In this document: positions 56,801 to 64,000 of the stretch, one piece after another
How positions within the stretch are numbered: the stretch's first letter is position 1
Layout: each line of letters begins with the position of its first letter
DNA from: Luteimicrobium sp042670205
GTDB lineage: Bacteria > Actinomycetota > Actinomycetes > Actinomycetales > Cellulomonadaceae
Reading direction: 5' to 3'
DNA: 64,000 nt
Assembly (NCBI RefSeq): GCF_042670205.1
Contig: NZ_JBHUWD010000024.1
Coordinates: forward strand, 1-64,000
The notes under the pieces: generated by a model
The model's database searches: none
Seen by the model: only the letters and a program-made list of their open reading frames with translations
Told to the model about the DNA's origin: nothing
Program-made: the position numbers and the translations under genes

Positions 56801-58738
56801 GAGGTGCTCGCGTCCGCGAAGCACTGGGCCGGCGACGGCGGCACGACCTACGACGACGCGGTCGCCGGCACGGGCGGCTACCCGATCGACCAGGGCATCA
56901 CGAACGTCCCCTCGCAGGACGTCTTCGAGAAGCTCTACGCGACCCCGTACGTGCCCGCGATCCAGGCGGGCGTCGGGTCGATCATGCCGTCGTACTCGGC
57001 GCTGTCGGTCGACGGCTCGACGCCGGTCCGCATGACCGAGGAGCCGCTCAACCAGTCGCTGCTCAAGGACCGGATGGGCTTCGACGGCTTCCTCATCAGC
57101 GACTACCAGGCGATCGACAAGCTGTCCGGCGGCACCTACGCGCAGAAGGCCGTGCGCGCGGTCACGACCGGCAGCATGGACATGGCGATGGCGCCGTACA
57201 ACTTCGGCGACTTCATCACCGCGATCGTCGACGGCGTGAACGCCGGGCAGGTCCCGCAGGCTCGCGTCGACGACGCCGTCCGCCGGATCCTCACCCAGAA
57301 GTTCGAGCTCGGGCTCTTCGAGCACCCGTTCACGGACGACAGCCAGCGCGACCAGTTCGGCGGGACCGCCCACCGGGCCACGGCCGCGCAGGCCGCGGCC
57401 GAGTCGCAGGTCCTCCTCAAGAACACGGGCGGCGCGCTGCCCCTGAAGAAGACCGGGAAGCTCTACGTCGCGGGTTCCAACGCCGACGACCTGGGCAACC
57501 AGACCGGCGGCTGGACGATCACCTGGCAGGGCCAGTCCGGCACGCACACGGCGGGCACCACGATCCTCGACGGGATCGAGGCCGCGGCGCCGGACCTGTC
57601 GGTGACCTACTCGAAGACGGCCTCGGCCGACCCGAGCGGGTACGACGCGGGCCTCGTCGTCGTCGGCGAGACCCCGTACGCGGAGGGGCAGGGCGACGTC
57701 GGCAACAACGGCCACACCCTCGACCTCACCGCGGCCGACAAGAAGGCCGTGGACACGGTGTGCGCGGCGATCCCGACGTGCGTCGTGCTCGTGGTCTCGG
57801 GCCGCCCGATGATGCTGGGCGACGTGCAGGACGAGGCCGACGGCATCGTCGCCGGCTTCCTGCCCGGCTCCGAGGGCGAGGGCGTCGCGAGCGTCCTGCT
57901 CGGGGACACGCCCTTCACCGGTCGCCTCCCGCTGAGCTGGCCGAAGTCGGTCGACCAGCTCCCGCTCAACGTCGGCGACGCGTCGTACGACCCTGCGTGG
58001 GCGTACGGCTGGGGCCTGCGGACGGACGCCCCGCGCGCCCGGCTGACGGCGCTCGTCGGGTCGCTCTCCGGGGCGCCGAAGCAGGCCGTGCAGGCGCTGC
58101 TCGACGCGAAGGTCTGGAAGGCCGACGGGACCCTGAGCGACTCGGACGCCGGGCTCCGGCTCGTCGCGGCCGCCGCGAAGACCCTCACCCAGGCCACGAA
58201 GGCGCAGGTCGACGCCTACGGCATCGACGAGGCCCAGCAGCACCCGATCGACGCCGGGGTGCTGGCCCAGGCCGACACCGTCGTGTCGCTCGCGCGGGAC
58301 CTCGCCCAGCAGGCCGTCGTCGGGCAGGGCACGGCGGCCACGGTGACCGCGACCGCCGACGCCGAGCACCTCCAGGAGGCCGGGGACGCGTACGACGCCG
58401 TGGTCGCGCTCGCGAAGGTCGCGGGCGTCGACGTGACGACGCCGCCGCTCAAGGCCGCCCCGAGGGCGTTGCTCCCGCCGCTCGTCGTCGGGCTGCCGAT
58501 CGTCAAGCTGCCGCTGGTCGCGACGCCGGGGCTGTGGTCGGTCGCCGGGGTGAAGCTCACCTACCAGTGGAACGCGGACGGCACGCCGATCCCCGGCGCG
58601 ACGAAGGCGATCTACACGCCCGTCGCGGGTGACGTCGGCAAGCGGCTCACCGTGACCGTGACGGCGAGCAAGGCCGGCTACCAGGACGGGACGGCGACCT
58701 CGCCGGCGACCGGGAAGGTGATCAAGCTGGGTCGCTGA
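53855..58738 (+). CDS. Large secreted multidomain GH3 beta-glucosidase/exo-glucanase
   Basis: 1,627 residues. Order: signal peptide (about 1-35, ending AAAADDAP); F5/8-type carbohydrate-binding domain (~35-185); Calx-beta domain (~190-300, DYEAVDQDLTFPAGETQRSV); two beta-sandwich CBM11-like domains (~310-640, with DDFEHGASGD); a second Calx-beta (~650-770); GH3 N- and C-terminal domains (~795-1385); a helical linker; and a C-terminal Ig-like domain (YQWNADGTPIPGATKAIYTP). The nucleophile Asp is in FDGFLISDYQAIDK (D1083); KHWAGDGGT is the conserved KH motif. The GTG at 53855 fits the AAGGAG spacing better than GTG 53849. No cell-wall anchor motif is seen. The substrate is a beta-glucan by family. 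Confidence 0.9.
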   Translation: MRRTDHRRPRALALVAGLAVAATGAVAPLAAAADDAPSDLARLGTVTASAFQDDGDGTFPASNAIDGDDSTRWASGNGPDDATATYTATLTSDLGAPATVDGITLKWEASYAVAYDVETALGNPDDPGSWSTAYSTTTGDGGTDAITFDAPAHARYVRIDMKQRAASTWEAPKLHYYGYSVYTLSVAGAFDTPQVSVGARTLSVGAGKDVTVPVTLSNPASTDQTVHVATKDGTAKAGSDYEAVDQDLTFPAGETQRSVVVHTTSAGALAGNRTFTVALSNPSDGLALADAASTTVTLTPTGTLPDAGSSTLLEGFEQGVPSTYAVWGSDAGATPKLATVADASVPGAADGNHALTATVAAAGTYGGFTFEHRIDNASETFDWSAYDGFSFWFLGQGSGKTFSFELHNRDANDKELGFATNVTDDSTGWRKVSVLFKDLKPKSGVTAKAFAPATSTGFAVTLTGLGAGTFTFDGFVLDQRAVLLDDFEHGASGDATAKTGYFAWGSSSAQVTLAATGLARGDVADNHVLGGQYLVPDGGYGGFSDNLAAAQDWSSFRGIRFWWYASQANNPASPTAGATIQVELKDGGPDAEHAESWVATFKDNWSADGSRWKLVSLPFSSFQLGANQPGSDETRNGTLDLTSSWGYSFTFPAGTPAATPYSIDDVELYGTPAVQAATAITTDQDAYLVDAGGTAHVKIGLTTADGKPLAKATTVDWSTGGGTAKDGTDFTAASGTLTFDAGTESGTTQTVDVATTAGTPAGEALTIPVTLKSAGATAPAEAPRVVVNAHGLPYLDATLPTAQRVDDLLGRMTLQEKVGQMAQAERLGLSTPQQITTLGLGSVLSGGGSTPAANTPQAWADMIDGYQREALATPLQVPLLYGADAVHGHSNVKDATIYPHNIGLGATRNPALVEKVGEETASETRTTGVNWAFAPCLCVARDERWGRTYESFGEDPALVSSFSKASIEGLQGSDPADKSGADEVLASAKHWAGDGGTTYDDAVAGTGGYPIDQGITNVPSQDVFEKLYATPYVPAIQAGVGSIMPSYSALSVDGSTPVRMTEEPLNQSLLKDRMGFDGFLISDYQAIDKLSGGTYAQKAVRAVTTGSMDMAMAPYNFGDFITAIVDGVNAGQVPQARVDDAVRRILTQKFELGLFEHPFTDDSQRDQFGGTAHRATAAQAAAESQVLLKNTGGALPLKKTGKLYVAGSNADDLGNQTGGWTITWQGQSGTHTAGTTILDGIEAAAPDLSVTYSKTASADPSGYDAGLVVVGETPYAEGQGDVGNNGHTLDLTAADKKAVDTVCAAIPTCVVLVVSGRPMMLGDVQDEADGIVAGFLPGSEGEGVASVLLGDTPFTGRLPLSWPKSVDQLPLNVGDASYDPAWAYGWGLRTDAPRARLTALVGSLSGAPKQAVQALLDAKVWKADGTLSDSDAGLRLVAAAAKTLTQATKAQVDAYGIDEAQQHPIDAGVLAQADTVVSLARDLAQQAVVGQGTAATVTATADAEHLQEAGDAYDAVVALAKVAGVDVTTPPLKAAPRALLPPLVVGLPIVKLPLVATPGLWSVAGVKLTYQWNADGTPIPGATKAIYTPVAGDVGKRLTVTVTASKAGYQDGTATSPATGKVIKLGR

Positions 58739-58765
58739 CGGGCGGTTCGACCGCCCCCACGACGA

Positions 58766-58803
58766 CGCTGCCCGCCGTCCGGACCTCCGGACGGCGGGCA
58801 GCG
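58766..58803. terminator. Bidirectional terminator, perfect 18-bp stem
   Basis: 58766-58783 and 58786-58803 are exact complements separated by 2 bases, between the convergent GH3 and DinB-family genes. Confidence 0.85.
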
Positions 58804-58814
58804 GCGTCCGCGGG

Positions 58815-59423
58815 CTACGCGAGGGCCGCGCGGTGCAGGTCCTGGAGGACCATGATCTCGGCGCCGTGGTGGATGAGCTCGCGGTTCATGTGGAGCACGA
58901 GATGCCCGAAGGGTGCCGCCTGGTCGACCTCGGTGGCCTGGCTGAGGCCGACGGTGAACACGGCGTCGTCGTCGAGCGCGTCGACGGCCGCACGCCAGCG
59001 GGTCACCTGGTCGACGAGACCCGCGACGGCGGGTCCGACCTCGCCCGACAGCTCGACCGAGTCGCGGCGACGGCGGTGCTCCCCGAACGTCCACTCCCAC
59101 CGCTCGAAGTACGCCTCGGTGAGGTGCGCGACGAGCCAGCCGATCGTCCGGGGCTGCGCCGAGTCGTCGCCCTCCGGCCACTCGGAGACCCACTCCCCGG
59201 CGCCGACGACCCGCGGCGACCGCTGCTCGCCCCGCCGCACCACGCGCAGCGCGTCCGGCCCGGGCTCCCAGTCCAGGTCCTCCTGGGTCAGCGTCGCGAG
59301 GCGCTCCGCGAGCACGAGCCACGAGAACCCGAGCTGCCCGCGGGCCATCGCGAGCGCGGTCGGGACCGAGAGGAGCGACCAGTCGAACTCGGGGGTGGGG
59401 AAGGAAGCGGGCGACTCTGCCAT
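58815..59423 (-). CDS. DinB-family protein
   Basis: 202 residues of the four-helix DinB/YfiT superfamily, which includes mycothiol- and bacillithiol-dependent enzymes. Putative metal histidines are in IGWLVAHLTEAYFERWEW and GHLVLHMNRELIHHGAEIMV, the usual second and third ligand positions. EFDWSLLSVPTALAMARGQL is the first helix. In actinobacteria many such proteins are mycothiol-dependent, but the activity cannot be read here. Single gene, transcribed towards GH3. Confidence 0.83.
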   Translation of the reverse strand: MAESPASFPTPEFDWSLLSVPTALAMARGQLGFSWLVLAERLATLTQEDLDWEPGPDALRVVRRGEQRSPRVVGAGEWVSEWPEGDDSAQPRTIGWLVAHLTEAYFERWEWTFGEHRRRRDSVELSGEVGPAVAGLVDQVTRWRAAVDALDDDAVFTVGLSQATEVDQAAPFGHLVLHMNRELIHHGAEIMVLQDLHRAALA

Positions 59424-59481
59424 GGCGCCACCCTGGCACGGTCCCCCGACGGCCGCCCGCCCGGACCCCGCGCACGACGAA

Positions 59482-59525
59482 GGTGGCCTCCTACCGTCGG
59501 ACGCACCCGACGGTAGGAGGCCACC
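59482..59525 (-). terminator. Terminator of the second GH30 gene, perfect 19-bp stem
   Basis: GGTGGCCTCCTACCGTCGG (59482-59500) pairs exactly with 59507-59525, 6-base loop, 32 bases past the GH30 stop and upstream of the DinB gene on the same strand. Confidence 0.8.
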
Positions 59526-59557
59526 CGCTCACCGGGGCGGCGGACCGCCCCGTGGGA

Positions 59558-61831
59558 CTACTGCGGGACGACCCGCCAGTAGTCGAGGTTGAACCCGCCG
59601 GTGTTGCAGAACACGGTGAGCGTCTGCTTCCCGGCGGCCAAGGTCGCCGTCGTGGTGACGGTCCTGAACGTCGACCAGCCGCCGGTCGCGGGGACGTCGA
59701 CGGTGGTGAGGCTTGCGCCCGACCCGTCACGGAGCGAGACGGCTCCGGGCGCCGCCGCGCCCGTGCCGTTCGCGACCTGCCACTCGACCTGGTACGTCCC
59801 GGCCGCCGGGACGTCCACGAGGTAGGTGAGCCAGTTCCCGGCGGCCGTGTACCCGACGTCCTGGCCCCCGCTCGTCCCCGGGGTCGACTCGACGAACGAC
59901 CCCGAGAACCCGCTCTGGCCGACGAACGCCTCGGCCTCGACGCGGTCGCCCACGGGCGTCGGGACGGGGTTCACCGTGAGGTCGACGGTGGTCGTGGTGT
60001 TCTTCGCGCCGTCCGTGACGACGAACGTCAGGGTGGACGTCCCGGCCCGGGTCGGGGCGATCCGGACGACGCCGGTCCGCGCGTCCACCGTCACGCCCGC
60101 GGGCAGGTCGAGGCCGTAGTAGGCGAGCGCGTCGCCGTCTGCGTCCTTGCCCTGGAGCCGCAGTGTCGTCTCCGAGCCGGCGTCGACGCTCACGGGAGCG
60201 ACGGCGCCCAGCGTCGGGGCGCGGTCGCCCTTCGCCGACGGCACGACCGACGTCCAGCGGAACGTCGAGAACGAGCTCGCCGGCAGGGTCGCGGTGAACG
60301 ACTCGCCCCCGAGCACGACCTTCGTCTCCGTCGGGGTCGCGTTGGAGTTCTGGAGGACCGCGACGAACTCCTTCGCGTTCTTGCCGGGGGTGTCCTCGCG
60401 GTACACGACGCTCTTCACGCCGCCGTCGGCCCCCGACGACTGCACGCGCACGTCGGACTGGTCGAGGTAGCGCGCGAACTGTCCGACGCCGCCGAGCGTG
60501 GCGTTGTACGTCGAGGTGCCGGTGTCGGTGTGCGCGGTGACGAGCCGGTCCTTCCACAGCGAGGTCTTCGCGACCTGGTCCCAGTCCACGTGGTTGTTGC
60601 GCTGGTCGGTCCAGTGCAGCGTGCCGCCGTTCTGGTCCGTGATCTGGGTCCACGCGTTGTAGCTGCCCGCGTCGAGGCGCATGTAGTCGAGGATCGTGCC
60701 GCCGTCGATGCCGCCCGACTCCGTCATGTAGACGGGCTTGCCGGTCTGCTCGGCGGTGTCCTTCATGACGCCGGGGTCGCCCCAGTAGGGGTGGAACGCG
60801 ACGCCGTCCGCGGCCTTCTCGACGTCCTTGCCCTTGATGGTGCCGTCGGGCGAGTCCTCGAAGATCCGGTAGTAGTTCTTGGTCGTGGCGTCGTTCGGGT
60901 TCTTCCAGTCCCAGAAGTTGAAGTCGTGCACCCAGAGCTTCGTGCCGAGGTGCGCCTTCGCGAACTGCTTCTTGACGGCCAGGATGAGCTTCTGCTGCTG
61001 GAGCACGGACAGGTCCATCGCCGGGTAGACGACGTCCATCCCGGGCTCGTTGAGGAGCGTGATCGCCTGGACCGGGATGCCGTGCGCGGCGTACGCCTGG
61101 AGGAACTTCACGTAGTAGCGCGCGAAGACGTCGATCGCGTCGTCGCGGAGCTTGCCCACCTGGTAGTACGTCGTCGTGCTGCCCGGGAGGAGCGCGACCT
61201 CGCCGGCGAACTGGCCGTTCGTCTTCATCCAGTTCGGCGCGCTCCACGCGGACGCGAAGAACGTGGCCCGGGGGTTGTACTTCTGGATCAGCTTGATCGT
61301 GTCGATGATGTGGTACGTCACGTCGTGCTGGATCGAGAAGTGCGTGAGGTCCCAGTCCTCCTGGCCCGCCGGCATCTCGTCGTACGAGGTGAACGGCATG
61401 TGCTCGATCGTGTCGGGCGTGCCGATGGTGAGGCGGAACTGGTCGAGCCCCGCGCCCTGGGTGGGCGAGACGAGCTTCTTGATCGTCGCCTCCCGCTCGG
61501 CCTTCGGCAGCTTCCAGAGGTTCGACACGCTCGTCTCGTCGAGCGAGATGCCGATGCCGCTGTAGCGCTGCGCGGTGACCGCGGGGTCGACGACGACGGT
61601 CGCGGCCGCGGGCGCACCGCGGTCGGTGGTGAAGCGGCTCGCGTCGAGCGGCACCCACTGCGTGCTGCCCGACGTGTCCGACCAGGTGGCCTCGACGGGG
61701 GTCCCCTTCGAGCCCCCGCCGTGCCCGTGGCCGTGGTTGCCGGACGCGCCGGCCGTGGTGCTGATCCCCGCCGCCAGGGCGAGGGCGAGGCCGGCGGTGC
61801 CGGCCACGAGCGTCGCTGCTCGCTGTCGCAT
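59558..61831 (-). CDS. Secreted GH30 glycosidase with Ig-like and CBM6-like domains
   Basis: 757 residues. Signal peptide 1-29 (ending AGA-S), a His/Gly-rich linker, then the GH30 barrel starting near RYSGIGISLDETSVSNLWKL. Acid/base glutamate in AITLLNEPGMD (E262), nucleophile in VYMTESGGID (E371). A beta-sandwich follows, then an Ig/cadherin-like domain (~515-610, with GKDADGDALAYYGLDLPAGV) and a CBM6-type domain (~615-757, RVEAEAFVGQSG to FNLDYWRV). It differs from the first GH30 (which ends in an F5/8 domain) and is probably from another GH30 subfamily, so the two may act on different linkages. Divergent from the second LacI gene. Confidence 0.88.
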   Translation of the reverse strand: MRQRAATLVAGTAGLALALAAGISTTAGASGNHGHGHGGGSKGTPVEATWSDTSGSTQWVPLDASRFTTDRGAPAAATVVVDPAVTAQRYSGIGISLDETSVSNLWKLPKAEREATIKKLVSPTQGAGLDQFRLTIGTPDTIEHMPFTSYDEMPAGQEDWDLTHFSIQHDVTYHIIDTIKLIQKYNPRATFFASAWSAPNWMKTNGQFAGEVALLPGSTTTYYQVGKLRDDAIDVFARYYVKFLQAYAAHGIPVQAITLLNEPGMDVVYPAMDLSVLQQQKLILAVKKQFAKAHLGTKLWVHDFNFWDWKNPNDATTKNYYRIFEDSPDGTIKGKDVEKAADGVAFHPYWGDPGVMKDTAEQTGKPVYMTESGGIDGGTILDYMRLDAGSYNAWTQITDQNGGTLHWTDQRNNHVDWDQVAKTSLWKDRLVTAHTDTGTSTYNATLGGVGQFARYLDQSDVRVQSSGADGGVKSVVYREDTPGKNAKEFVAVLQNSNATPTETKVVLGGESFTATLPASSFSTFRWTSVVPSAKGDRAPTLGAVAPVSVDAGSETTLRLQGKDADGDALAYYGLDLPAGVTVDARTGVVRIAPTRAGTSTLTFVVTDGAKNTTTTVDLTVNPVPTPVGDRVEAEAFVGQSGFSGSFVESTPGTSGGQDVGYTAAGNWLTYLVDVPAAGTYQVEWQVANGTGAAAPGAVSLRDGSGASLTTVDVPATGGWSTFRTVTTTATLAAGKQTLTVFCNTGGFNLDYWRVVPQ

Positions 61832-61917
61832 GGTGCTCCTTGTCGCATGCCGTGTGCACGTCGTCGGGACGGTGCGTTCGAGATCTCGCCACCTCCGCCC
61901 GGCCGTCGTCGGCCGAG

Positions 61918-61930
61918 CACTGAAACAGTG
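61918..61930. promoter_or_regulatory. Candidate operator between GH30 and LacI genes
   Basis: CACTGAAACAGTG is a perfect 5-3-5 palindrome 87 bases upstream of the GH30 start. GAAAC recurs at 61931-61935 and twice more at the LacI start (62031-62035, 62041-62045). The rest of the 207-base region shows no other clear structure. Confidence 0.45.
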
Positions 61931-62038
61931 AAACGAGGTCCCTCAGTGCGAGCGACAGACAAGCACGGGCGGTGCACAGGTTCAATGATCAGCGGGCTAC
62001 GATCGCCCGGACCGGCGGAATCGAGGGGATGAAACACC

Positions 62039-63070
62039 GTGAAACAGGAGAGCCTCCGACGGGCGTCGGTGCGCGAGCTCGCGGCCGCCGCGGGTGTCTC
62101 TCCGGCGACGGTGTCACGCGTGCTCAACGACAGCACCCTCGTGGCTCCGGCCACGCGCGACCGCGTCCTCGCGGCGGCCCGCGCCCTCGACGTCGCGCCG
62201 CCGCTCCCTCGCGCCGACGCGCGCCCGAGCCGGCCGGCCGTGTTCGTCCGCTGCCCCTACGTCCTCACCGACTACTTCGGCTTCCTCGTCTCCGCCGTCG
62301 CCGACACGCTCGAGCGCCACGGCCGACCGCTCCTGCTCTCCGCGGGGAACGGGGCGCAGCACGAGGACCCGCTCGCGACGCTCGCGTCCCGCCGCGACGT
62401 CGCGGGCGCGATCCTCGTCCTGCCCCGCGAGCCCGCTGCCGAGCTGGCGGCGCTCGGCCGGGCCGGGTTCCCGTTCGTCGTGCTCGACCCGCGGACCCGC
62501 CCGCCGGAGGACGTCGTCGCGGTCTCTGCCAACCAGTTCGCGGCGGCACGGCAGCTCACCGAGCACCTGCTCGAGCTGGGGCACCGGCGGATCGGCGTCG
62601 TCGGCGGCCCGCCGCACTGGCTCGCGTCGGTCGACCGGCTCGCCGGCATCCGCGCGGCCCTCGCGGGCGTCGGGGTCCTGCTCGACCCCCAGCGCGTGCG
62701 GCCGGTCGACGACCCGCGGTTCGAGGACGGCGGTGCCGCCGCGGCCGACCTGCTCGACCTCGCCGACCGTCCGACGGCGCTCGTCTGCTTCAACGACAAG
62801 GTCGCCGTGGGCGCGCTCCGTGCCGCCGCGGACCGCGGCCTGCGGGTGCCGGAGGACCTGTCCGTCACGGGCTTCGACGACCTCGAGGTCGGGCACGTCT
62901 CGAGCCCGACGCTCACGACCGTCCGGCAGCCGCTCGCCGAGATGGGCCGCATGAGCGTGTCGCTGCTCGCGCGCAGGCTGGCGGGGCACGAGCTCGACGC
63001 GGTGCACGTCGAGCTCGCGACGCAGCTCGTCGTGCGGGGATCGACGGGGACCGCGCCCCGTCCCCGCTGA
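62039..63070 (+). CDS. LacI-family regulator, partner of the second GH30 gene
   Basis: 343 residues from a GTG start with GAGGGG upstream. Helix-turn-helix ASVRELAAAAGVSPATVSRV at the N-terminus, then the sugar-binding core: LLELGHRRIGVVGGPPHWLA, LVCFNDKVAVGALRAAADRG, PEDLSVTGFDDLEVGHVSSP. Long stretches are shared with the LacI protein at 21212-22246 (both have RCPYVL-x-DYFG near residue 75 and QPL-x-EMGRM-x-VSLL near the end), so these are paralogues. The recognition helices differ (SPATVSRV against SVGTVSRA), suggesting distinct operators. Likely controls the divergent GH30 gene and perhaps the next secreted protein. Confidence 0.88.
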   Translation: MKQESLRRASVRELAAAAGVSPATVSRVLNDSTLVAPATRDRVLAAARALDVAPPLPRADARPSRPAVFVRCPYVLTDYFGFLVSAVADTLERHGRPLLLSAGNGAQHEDPLATLASRRDVAGAILVLPREPAAELAALGRAGFPFVVLDPRTRPPEDVVAVSANQFAAARQLTEHLLELGHRRIGVVGGPPHWLASVDRLAGIRAALAGVGVLLDPQRVRPVDDPRFEDGGAAAADLLDLADRPTALVCFNDKVAVGALRAAADRGLRVPEDLSVTGFDDLEVGHVSSPTLTTVRQPLAEMGRMSVSLLARRLAGHELDAVHVELATQLVVRGSTGTAPRPR

Positions 63071-63197
63071 CCGCCGGAAGCGCGACCGGGGCCCTGCGCT
63101 GCCGGCCGGACGTGGGAGCGCACCCATCGCCCCATTTCGCCGCTTCCCCTTGCCCGTGGGCGCCGCGGTTCGTAAGGTCGCCCCAGGGGAACGAAAG

Positions 63198-63246
63198 AAG
63201 CCGTTCGCGTCTCGCACACCGACGTACCGATTAACGCAAACGGCTT
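63198..63246. promoter_or_regulatory. Inverted pair of operator-like motifs upstream of the last gene
   Basis: AAGCCGTTCGCGT (63198-63210) recurs inverted as ACGCAAACGGCTT (63234-63246), 12 of 13 matching. The second includes GCAAACGGCTTGC, which has the centre and ends of a LacI/CcpA-type site. The remainder of 63071-63390 holds no gene that I can support. Confidence 0.5.
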
Positions 63247-63390
63247 GCAACACCCGAGCGCAAGCAAGCGGAGCGGCTTCAGGCGCGGACCGTCGACGAC
63301 GACGTCACCCGCGCGCAGCCCCAGCACCCACGGGGCGCATCGCGTGCTCGGTCAGTCCGACCAGGGACCACGAGGAGATCGACGACGATC

Positions 63391-64000
63391 ATGAGACGAA
63401 CACTGACCACGACCTTGGCGGCGACCGCGAGCGCGGCGCTGCTCCTCCCGGCAGGCCTGGTGCTCGGCGGCAGCGCGAGCGCCGCAGGCACCGACCTCGC
63501 CCAGGGCAAGAGCGCGACCGCCTCGAGCGTGTCGCAGACCTACCAGGCGACCAACATCACGGACGGCAACCAGAGCACCTACTGGGAGTCGAGCAACAAC
63601 GCCCTGCCGCAGTGGGTCCAGGTGGACCTCGGCAGCACGCAGCACGTGACGGACCTCGTGCTGCAGCTCCCGAACAGCGCGTCCTGGGCCACCCGCACCG
63701 AGACCGTCCAGATCCAGACGAGCACCGACGGCTCGAGCTTCTCGTCGCTCGTCGCCGCGACGGGCTACACGTTCGACCCGGCGTCGGGGAACTCCGTCGC
63801 CGTCGACACGCCCGACGCCGACACCCGCTACGTGCGCCTCGTGTTCAGCGCGAACACGGGGTGGCCGGCGGGCCAGCTGTCCGGGCTCGTCGTGCACGGC
63901 TCGTCGTCGGGCGGCGGTACCGGGACCGCGGGGAGCGGCGACGGCGGGACCGAGGGCACGGTGCTCTCGCAGGGCAAGACCGCCACGACGAGCTCGAGCA
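63391..64000 (+). CDS. Secreted protein with F5/8-type (discoidin) domains, cut by the window end
   Basis: The frame is open from ATG 63391 to the end of the window (203 codons seen), after GAGGAG 14-19 bases upstream. Signal peptide at about 1-31 (MRRTLTTTLAATASAALLLP, cleavage near ASA-AG). One F5/8/CBM32-like domain follows (GKSATASSVSQTYQATNITD, QWVQVDLGSTQHVTDLVLQL, TRYVRLVFS...SGLVVHG). After a Gly/Ser/Thr linker a second copy begins (LSQGKTATTSSS). The catalytic domain, if any, is beyond the window. Such tandem binding domains precede glycoside hydrolases of several families in this kind of organism. Given the neighbourhood, another polysaccharide-degrading enzyme is likely. Confidence 0.8.
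   Translation, partial: MRRTLTTTLAATASAALLLPAGLVLGGSASAAGTDLAQGKSATASSVSQTYQATNITDGNQSTYWESSNNALPQWVQVDLGSTQHVTDLVLQLPNSASWATRTETVQIQTSTDGSSFSSLVAATGYTFDPASGNSVAVDTPDADTRYVRLVFSANTGWPAGQLSGLVVHGSSSGGGTGTAGSGDGGTEGTVLSQGKTATTSSS

Noticed and set aside
55682..58632. Reading frames of over 890 codons on both strands within the GH3 gene
   Set aside because: Low-complexity Arg/Gly/Asp translations without motifs; the GH3 frame has a signal peptide, catalytic residues and domain order.

Overview
The window is high-GC DNA (roughly 73-75% by eye) with GC-rich third codon positions and many GTG starts. The longer operons are joined by 4-base ATGA/GTGA overlaps. The gene content (WXG100 protein, DivIVA/Wag31 repeat protein, mycobacteria-type leucine operon, DasR-like PTS control, large secreted multidomain glycosidases) points to an actinobacterium, most likely a soil Micrococcales member of the Cellulosimicrobium/Cellulomonas/Promicromonosporaceae type. 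The genus is inference; no rRNA gene is present to settle it. I saw no tRNA, rRNA, CRISPR array, insertion sequence or origin.

Layout. 1-4.8 kb: a small acetyltransferase, then two DHA2-type drug efflux pumps, each divergent from its own regulator (TetR, MarR) across intergenic DNA full of nested palindromes. 4.85-18.9 kb: an AsnC/Lrp regulator divergent from a tightly overlapped twelve-gene operon that takes the leucine skeleton from branched-chain 2-oxoacid dehydrogenase through isovaleryl-CoA dehydrogenase and methylcrotonyl-CoA carboxylase. A MaoC hydratase, a CitE-like lyase, a CoA-transferase and a thiolase then lead to acetyl-CoA. 18.9-21.1 kb: LysR regulator, FMN reductase, lipoprotein. 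21.2-24.6 kb: LacI regulator divergent from a secreted GH30 enzyme. 24.7-26.1 kb: an MFS pump. 26.1-30.1 kb: a type VII secretion substrate module (WXG100, a large secreted-type protein, three unknown coupled genes, a membrane protein) with no secretion machinery beside it. 30.2-34.8 kb: PoxB-like enzyme, acetyltransferase, hydrolase, and an ECF sigma factor coupled to an NTF2-fold protein. 34.8-36 kb: an AT-rich, foreign-looking DUF4231 gene. 36-41.1 kb: nitrite assimilation (nirB, nirD, SUMT, NnaR-like regulator). 41.2-43.2 kb: DivIVA-repeat protein and amino-acid permease. 43.3-46.7 and 49.4-49.8 kb: a split glucose/N-acetylglucosamine-type PTS, a GntR regulator and HPr, with DasR-type dre sites. 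46.8-53.5 kb: hydrolase, AraC, unknown protein, MFS, membrane ferritin (VIT), FrnE. 53.8-64 kb: a 1,627-residue GH3 protein, DinB protein, a second GH30/LacI divergent pair, and the start of another secreted discoidin-domain protein.

Two themes stand out. First, the window carries two copies of the same module, a LacI regulator divergent from a secreted GH30 enzyme, plus a GH3 enzyme; together they look like a beta-glucan (possibly fungal cell wall) utilisation region. Second, gene ends are marked by unusually long, often perfect palindromes and by short tandem repeats. Several families recur at separate loci: a 29-bp-period repeat near 21.1 and 53.6 kb, and a terminator-like stem at 1-36 and near 43.25 kb. 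Others are striking alone: eight plus eight inverted 21-bp units at 48.5-48.9 kb and a duplicated 42-bp hairpin read through as protein at the end of the SUMT gene.
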